A stretch of 64,000 bases of DNA from Bradyrhizobium sp. AZCC 1610 (lineage in GTDB: Bacteria > Pseudomonadota > Alphaproteobacteria > Rhizobiales > Xanthobacteraceae): contig NZ_JAZHRR010000001.1 in assembly GCF_036924515.1 (NCBI RefSeq), forward strand, positions 4,373,001-4,437,000, given 5' to 3'. Shown piece after piece: positions 60,992 through 64,000 of this stretch. The stretch's first letter is position 1, and each line of letters opens with the position of its first letter. Under the pieces are notes generated by a model, which did not search any database, was not told the DNA's origin, and saw only the letters and a program-made list of their open reading frames with translations. A program made the position numbers and the translations under genes.

Positions 60992-61800
60992 GCGGCGCGC
61001 GCCGCGACGCGGGGAACGGGTGCTGCCCTTCGCTGCGGATCGGTCCAGGTGATGATCTCGAACCGGCCGTCCTCGTGCTCGGCAAGCGCGGTGCAGCTTT
61101 CCACCCAGTCGCCGCAATTCATGTAGCGGATGCCGTGCTCGTCGCGAATGGTGGCGTAATGGATATGGCCGCAGATCACGCCGTCGGCGCCGTGCCGCCG
61201 CGCTTCGCCGGCCAGGGTCTTTTCGAACGCGCCGATATAGTTCACGGCGTTCTTGACCTTCAGCTTCGCCCATTGCGACAGCGACCAATACGGAACGCCG
61301 AACATGCGCCGGAAGAAATTGACGAGGCGATTCATCTGAATGGCGAAGTCATAGGCCTTGTCGCCGAGATGAGCGAGCCAGCGCGCGTTCTGCACCACGA
61401 GATCGAAGATGTCGCCGTGGATGATGAGGTAGCGCTTGCCGTCGGCGCCCTCATGAATGGTGTTTTCCACCACATCGATGCCGCCGAAATGCGTGCCGTA
61501 ATAGTTGCGCAGGAACTCGTCGTGGTTGCCCGGCACGTAGACGACCTTGGCGCCCTTGCGCGCCTTGCGCAGCATCTTCTGCACGAAGTCGTTGTGCGAT
61601 TGGGGCCAGTACCAGCTCGACTTCAGCGCCCAGCCATCGACGATATCACCGACGAGGTAGATGGTGTCGGCGTCGTGGCTCTTGAGGAAATCCAGCAAAC
61701 GGTCGGCTTGCGAGCCGCGGGCTCCGAGATGAACGTCGGAGATAAACAAGGTCCGAAAGCGCCGTTCCGGGCTTTCTTCACTCAAGGAGTCACTACCCAT
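60988..61800 (-). CDS. LpxH-like UDP-2,3-diacylglucosamine diphosphatase family
   Basis: 270 residues, calcineurin-like: 'RTLFISDVHLGARGSQADRL', 'YLVGDIVDGW', 'VYVPGNHDEF', 'LIIHGDIFD' and 'GVICGHIHYA' supply the metal ligands. The general plan and the helical 'FRRMFGVPYWSLSQWAK' lid match the LpxH family, but this longer group is distinct from canonical LpxH and is often a second copy beside a glycosyltransferase in rhizobia. True lipid A enzymes are usually near lpxA/lpxB, absent here. A phospholipid- or glycolipid-related phosphatase is more likely. Confidence 0.82.
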   Translation of the reverse strand: MGSDSLSEESPERRFRTLFISDVHLGARGSQADRLLDFLKSHDADTIYLVGDIVDGWALKSSWYWPQSHNDFVQKMLRKARKGAKVVYVPGNHDEFLRNYYGTHFGGIDVVENTIHEGADGKRYLIIHGDIFDLVVQNARWLAHLGDKAYDFAIQMNRLVNFFRRMFGVPYWSLSQWAKLKVKNAVNYIGAFEKTLAGEARRHGADGVICGHIHYATIRDEHGIRYMNCGDWVESCTALAEHEDGRFEIITWTDPQRRAAPVPRVAARAA

Positions 61801-62048
61801 ACCTGTCCCCTGACAGATTTCTGTGACAGGGCGATGACTTGTTCACGCCGCGATAACCCACGAGAATCAATGCCGCGCCCCGCAACTTGCGGATAGCAGC
61901 GCGATGCGACAGGCAGGCGACATTGGAGAGGCAATACGTAGCCCGGATGGAGCGCAGCGCAATCCGGGGCCGGTCACGCGAGCGGATTCGGTCGCCCCGG
62001 ATTTCGCTTCGCTGCATCCGGGCTACAAGACGCCCCTCGTAGCGACCG
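61801..62048. other. Intergenic with dispersed repeat
   Basis: 248 bp between the metallophosphatase start and the thiD end. Apart from the repeat at 61938-62026 I see nothing recognisable. The metallophosphatase promoter should be near 61830-61900. Confidence 0.5.
61938..62026. repeat. Dispersed palindrome (GTAGCCCGGATG type)
   Basis: Two 33-nt arms, 61938-61970 and 61994-62026, are inverted copies that differ at four positions. They begin GTAGCCCGGATG and end ATCCGGGGC, with a 23-nt loop. From memory it is widespread in Bradyrhizobium and other proteobacterial genomes. Confidence 0.85.
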
Positions 62049-62849
62049 CTAGTAAAACTTGTGAAAATGATGGATCGGGCCGTGGCCATGCCCGACGCTG
62101 AAGCGATCTGCTGCGGCAATCGCAGCGCTAATCCACGCCTTGGCGTTGCGCACGGCGGTCTCCATGCCCTCGCCCTTCGCGAGCCCCGCGGCAATCGCCG
62201 AGGAGAGCGAGCAGCCGGTGCCGTGGGTATTTTTTGTGGCGATGCGCGGCGCGGCGAGTGCGATGACACCAGAGGAATCGATCAGATAGTCGATGCACTC
62301 GGCGCCCTCGCCGTGGCCGCCCTTGATCAGCACCGCCTTGCATCCCAGGGCCAGCAATTGCCTGCCTTGCTTCTCAACGGCAGCTTCGTCGGCCGCCACG
62401 CCTTCGTCGAGCAGCGCTGCGGCTTCCGGCAAGTTGGGCGTGATCACCGACGCCAACGGAATGAGCCTGGTCCGCAGCGCATCGATGGCTTCAGTCGCGA
62501 GCAGCCGGTCGCCCGAGGTTGCGACCATCACCGGATCGAGCACGACCTGCTTCGGCGACCAGCGCGCCAGCCCCGCGACGATAGCGTCGATAACCGGCGG
62601 CTGCGCCACCATGCCGATCTTGACCGCGCCTACCGCCAGATCGGAAAACACCGCGTCGATCTGCGCGGTCACGAACTCGGCCGGCACCTGGTGGATGCCG
62701 CTGACGCCCTCGGTATTCTGCGCGGTCAGCGCCGTGATCACGGAGGCGCCGTAGACGCCGAGCGCGGCAAACGTCTTCAGGTCCGCCTGGATGCCGGCGC
62801 CTCCAGAGGAATCGGAGCCCGCGATGGTCAGCGCGATTGGCGTCGTCAT
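62049..62849 (-). CDS. thiD: Hydroxymethylpyrimidine/phosphomethylpyrimidine kinase ThiD
   Basis: 266 residues, ribokinase-like. '[20 protein letters not shown]' at the N-terminus, '[16 protein letters not shown]', '[15 protein letters not shown]', and the catalytic anion hole '[19 protein letters not shown]'. It phosphorylates HMP and HMP-P in thiamine synthesis. No thiE or thiC is adjacent, and no TPP riboswitch is visible upstream, so this may be the salvage copy. Confidence 0.94.
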   Translation of the reverse strand: MTTPIALTIAGSDSSGGAGIQADLKTFAALGVYGASVITALTAQNTEGVSGIHQVPAEFVTAQIDAVFSDLAVGAVKIGMVAQPPVIDAIVAGLARWSPKQVVLDPVMVATSGDRLLATEAIDALRTRLIPLASVITPNLPEAAALLDEGVAADEAAVEKQGRQLLALGCKAVLIKGGHGEGAECIDYLIDSSGVIALAAPRIATKNTHGTGCSLSSAIAAGLAKGEGMETAVRNAKAWISAAIAAADRFSVGHGHGPIHHFHKFY

Positions 62850-62982
62850 CGCAAGCCTCGCGCAAATCGTGTGTTGAGGACCATGGATTTGTTCTACCGC
62901 GCCATGGCATGGGCAGCAAGCTGGCTTGCCATTGTCAGCGGTTTTTGGCCTATTGGGGCCAACATTTTTGGAGACGATAGCG

Positions 62983-63228
62983 ATGGTTCCCTTCTTCGTT
63001 CAGTTCAAATGCAAGCTCGGCCAGTCCTATGCCGTCGCCAATGCGCTCGCGGAGGCCGAGATCGCCTCGGAGATCTATTCCACCGCTGGCGATTACGATC
63101 TGCTGGTCAAGTTCTACGTCGACAACGACACCGACATCGGCCATTTCGTCAACGAGAAGGTGCAGGTGATTCCGGGCATCCAGGACACCCACACCATCAT
63201 CACCTTCAAGGCGTTCGGTACGGGCTAG
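62983..63228 (+). CDS. Stand-alone Lrp/AsnC ligand-binding (RAM) domain
   Basis: 81 residues consisting only of the alpha-beta sandwich (RAM) domain of Lrp/AsnC regulators: 'VPFFVQFKCKLGQSYAVANAL', shortened here to its core, then 'STAGDYDLLVKFYVDND' and 'VIPGIQDTHTIITF'. The DNA-binding helix-turn-helix is missing and upstream sequence contains none. Such stand-alone RAM proteins bind amino acids and can oligomerise with Lrp partners. GGAGA precedes the ATG at 62983. It could be an amino-acid sensor or a metabolic enzyme modulator. Confidence 0.88.
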   Translation: MVPFFVQFKCKLGQSYAVANALAEAEIASEIYSTAGDYDLLVKFYVDNDTDIGHFVNEKVQVIPGIQDTHTIITFKAFGTG

Positions 63229-63301
63229 CAACGGCGGCCCCGCCTGCCCGCAATCGCCGTCGACTTCGCCCGGCGCACGGCCACGCCCGCGGCCTCAGGG
63301 A
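63229..63301. other. Short intergenic stretch
   Basis: No feature seen. Confidence 0.4.
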
Positions 63302-63430
63302 GTGCGCGTCCTGTCCGAGACATCAGTCACTTCTGGTCGGTTGAAGGCCTTCATTGAGCAAGCGCTCATCGCGGTGGGCTTGCCGGACACCGATGCGGCA
63401 AACGATCGCAGCCCTGATGGCGGCGAGTTA
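63302..63430 (+). pseudogene. Remnant of an Ldh-type malate/lactate dehydrogenase
   Basis: The frame reads 'SGRLKAFIEQALIAVGLPDT' and then 'DAA', which closely resembles the N-terminus of the malate/L-lactate/ureidoglycolate dehydrogenase family. After that, family-like residues ('IAALMAAS') appear in another frame, and then similarity ends. Only about 45 codons are left. Function lost. Confidence 0.45.
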
Positions 63431-63457
63431 GCGGCGACACGCCGCGAAGGGCGAGTT

Positions 63458-63820
63458 TCAGAACATTGGCGCCGGCGCGTCCTCAACCTCTATGGTCTTC
63501 ATCGGATGGATGCTCGGCGTGGCCAATGGACCCATGCGGGCAACCACGTCGTTCGGCACCCCGTAGACCTGTATCACGTGGTCGATTTTGTTGAGACCGT
63601 AGGCCTCGCGTTGCACGACGAAGAGCCAGAGCGCATATCCCGCCTGCTCGACGAGACCATCGCGGATTTTTCGATCGGAATTGGCCGTCCGCGGGCATGC
63701 GGCAAGTGCCGCTAGCGCGGCCTCAAGCCGCCGTCCAAGCCGTCCGAGCGCCGACGCCCTCTCCTGGGCGATCTCATGTTCGAGAGTTGCGTATCCGGAA
63801 CGAACCAAATCCAACGCCAT
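63458..63820 (-). CDS. Small conserved protein (possibly DUF6665)
   Basis: 120 residues, cytoplasmic. The first two thirds are helical with 'LEHEIAQERASALGRLGRRL' and 'EAALAAL', then 'DGLVEQAGYALWLFVVQREA'. The C-terminal part reads 'VPNDVVARMGPLATP'. The 'ASALGRxGRxLE' pattern fits what I recall of DUF6665 proteins in Bradyrhizobium; the assignment is tentative. Function unknown. The start is followed immediately by the expected conserved segment, and no upstream start is needed. Confidence 0.7.
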   Translation of the reverse strand: MALDLVRSGYATLEHEIAQERASALGRLGRRLEAALAALAACPRTANSDRKIRDGLVEQAGYALWLFVVQREAYGLNKIDHVIQVYGVPNDVVARMGPLATPSIHPMKTIEVEDAPAPMF

Positions 63821-64000
63821 ATAGGCGCACTCCGAAACGTGCCTGCCAACTACCTCTCATTTTATTGGTCGGCGGCGGTCTGTTCAAGACAAAACGCTGC
63901 AGTACGCAAAGCGAAATGGGAGTTGTGCTGGTGACGTGTCGCCGTGTCCGGATCAGAACACGTCGATCGTCGGGAAGCGAGGCTCCCCGGTGATGCAGTC
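63821..64000. other. Window end, no gene seen
   Basis: 180 bp. It probably carries the promoter of the minus-strand gene at 63820. An ORF running from 63697 has no domain support. Confidence 0.35.

Overview
The window is high-GC alphaproteobacterial chromosome. The best match is Bradyrhizobium or a close relative in the Nitrobacteraceae. The evidence is a FliX/FlbT/FlaF-type flagellar locus with a very large flagellin, a single-cysteine DksA, a growth-pole-ring-like giant coiled-coil protein of the kind found in polar-growing Hyphomicrobiales, and several palindromic intergenic repeats that I recognise from memory as typical of Bradyrhizobium. No rRNA, tRNA, CRISPR array, insertion sequence or prophage is visible. 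The content is chromosomal housekeeping plus accessory stress genes.

Layout. 1-5.5 kb: a PRC-barrel protein, two very small membrane or exported proteins, an exported SspB-like protein, a DehI-like protein with a 2-keto-4-pentenoate hydratase, dksA, and a divergent oxidoreductase/HxlR regulator pair. 5.5-18.6 kb: a flagellar cluster. fliX diverges from flgI-flgJ(cheL)-flgN-like and a FlaG-like gene. On the other strand lie flaF plus an unknown gene, the 756-residue flagellin, and the flgE-flgK-flgL operon; flbT reads on the plus strand between flagellin and flgL. Sigma-54-type promoters precede flgI and flgE. CtrA-type half-sites precede fliX and flbT, which resembles the Caulobacter flagellar hierarchy. 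18.6-35 kb: msrB, an amine/amino-acid-oxidase-like flavoprotein, a SixA-like phosphatase, a universal stress protein, a DUF1127 gene facing a MocR regulator across a striking array of 7-bp boxes, YdcF, an MHYT-PAS-GGDEF-EAL protein, a YciE-type ferritin-like protein with a candidate EcfG promoter, a YbhN-like membrane protein, a large secreted SGNH hydrolase, a DUF2147 protein, a TrxR-like ferredoxin-NADP reductase, a hotdog thioesterase and a 2Fe-2S ferredoxin.

35-41.6 kb: an orphan HPt protein and the divergent 1779-residue growth-pole-ring-like protein share a 393-bp region holding a perfect TTAA-N7-TTAA CtrA box. The giant protein carries exact 11-residue repeats and eight 44-residue repeats. 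41.6-49.3 kb: mlaE(STAS fusion)-mlaF-mlaD for lipid transport, an enolase-superfamily epimerase, an MFS transporter, an unknown Ala/Pro-rich protein and a lipid kinase. 49.4-54.2 kb: HdeD, a Tat-exported Trp/Arg-rich small protein, a 14-helix MFS exporter, glutaminase and a DUF1269 protein, possibly an acid or envelope stress group. 54.2-64 kb: a membrane metallophosphoesterase, an AI-2E-family permease, a secreted caspase-like protein, threonine dehydratase, a glycosyltransferase plus LpxH-like hydrolase operon, thiD, a stand-alone Lrp/AsnC ligand-binding domain, a dehydrogenase gene remnant and a small unknown protein.

The most unusual items are the secreted SspB fold, one filler domain shared by flagellin, FlgL and FlgE, the 23-bp-phased operator array in front of the MocR gene, the hendecad repeats and CtrA box of the growth-pole protein, and the Trp/Arg-rich Tat substrate. 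All family assignments come from reading the sequence; no database search was run.
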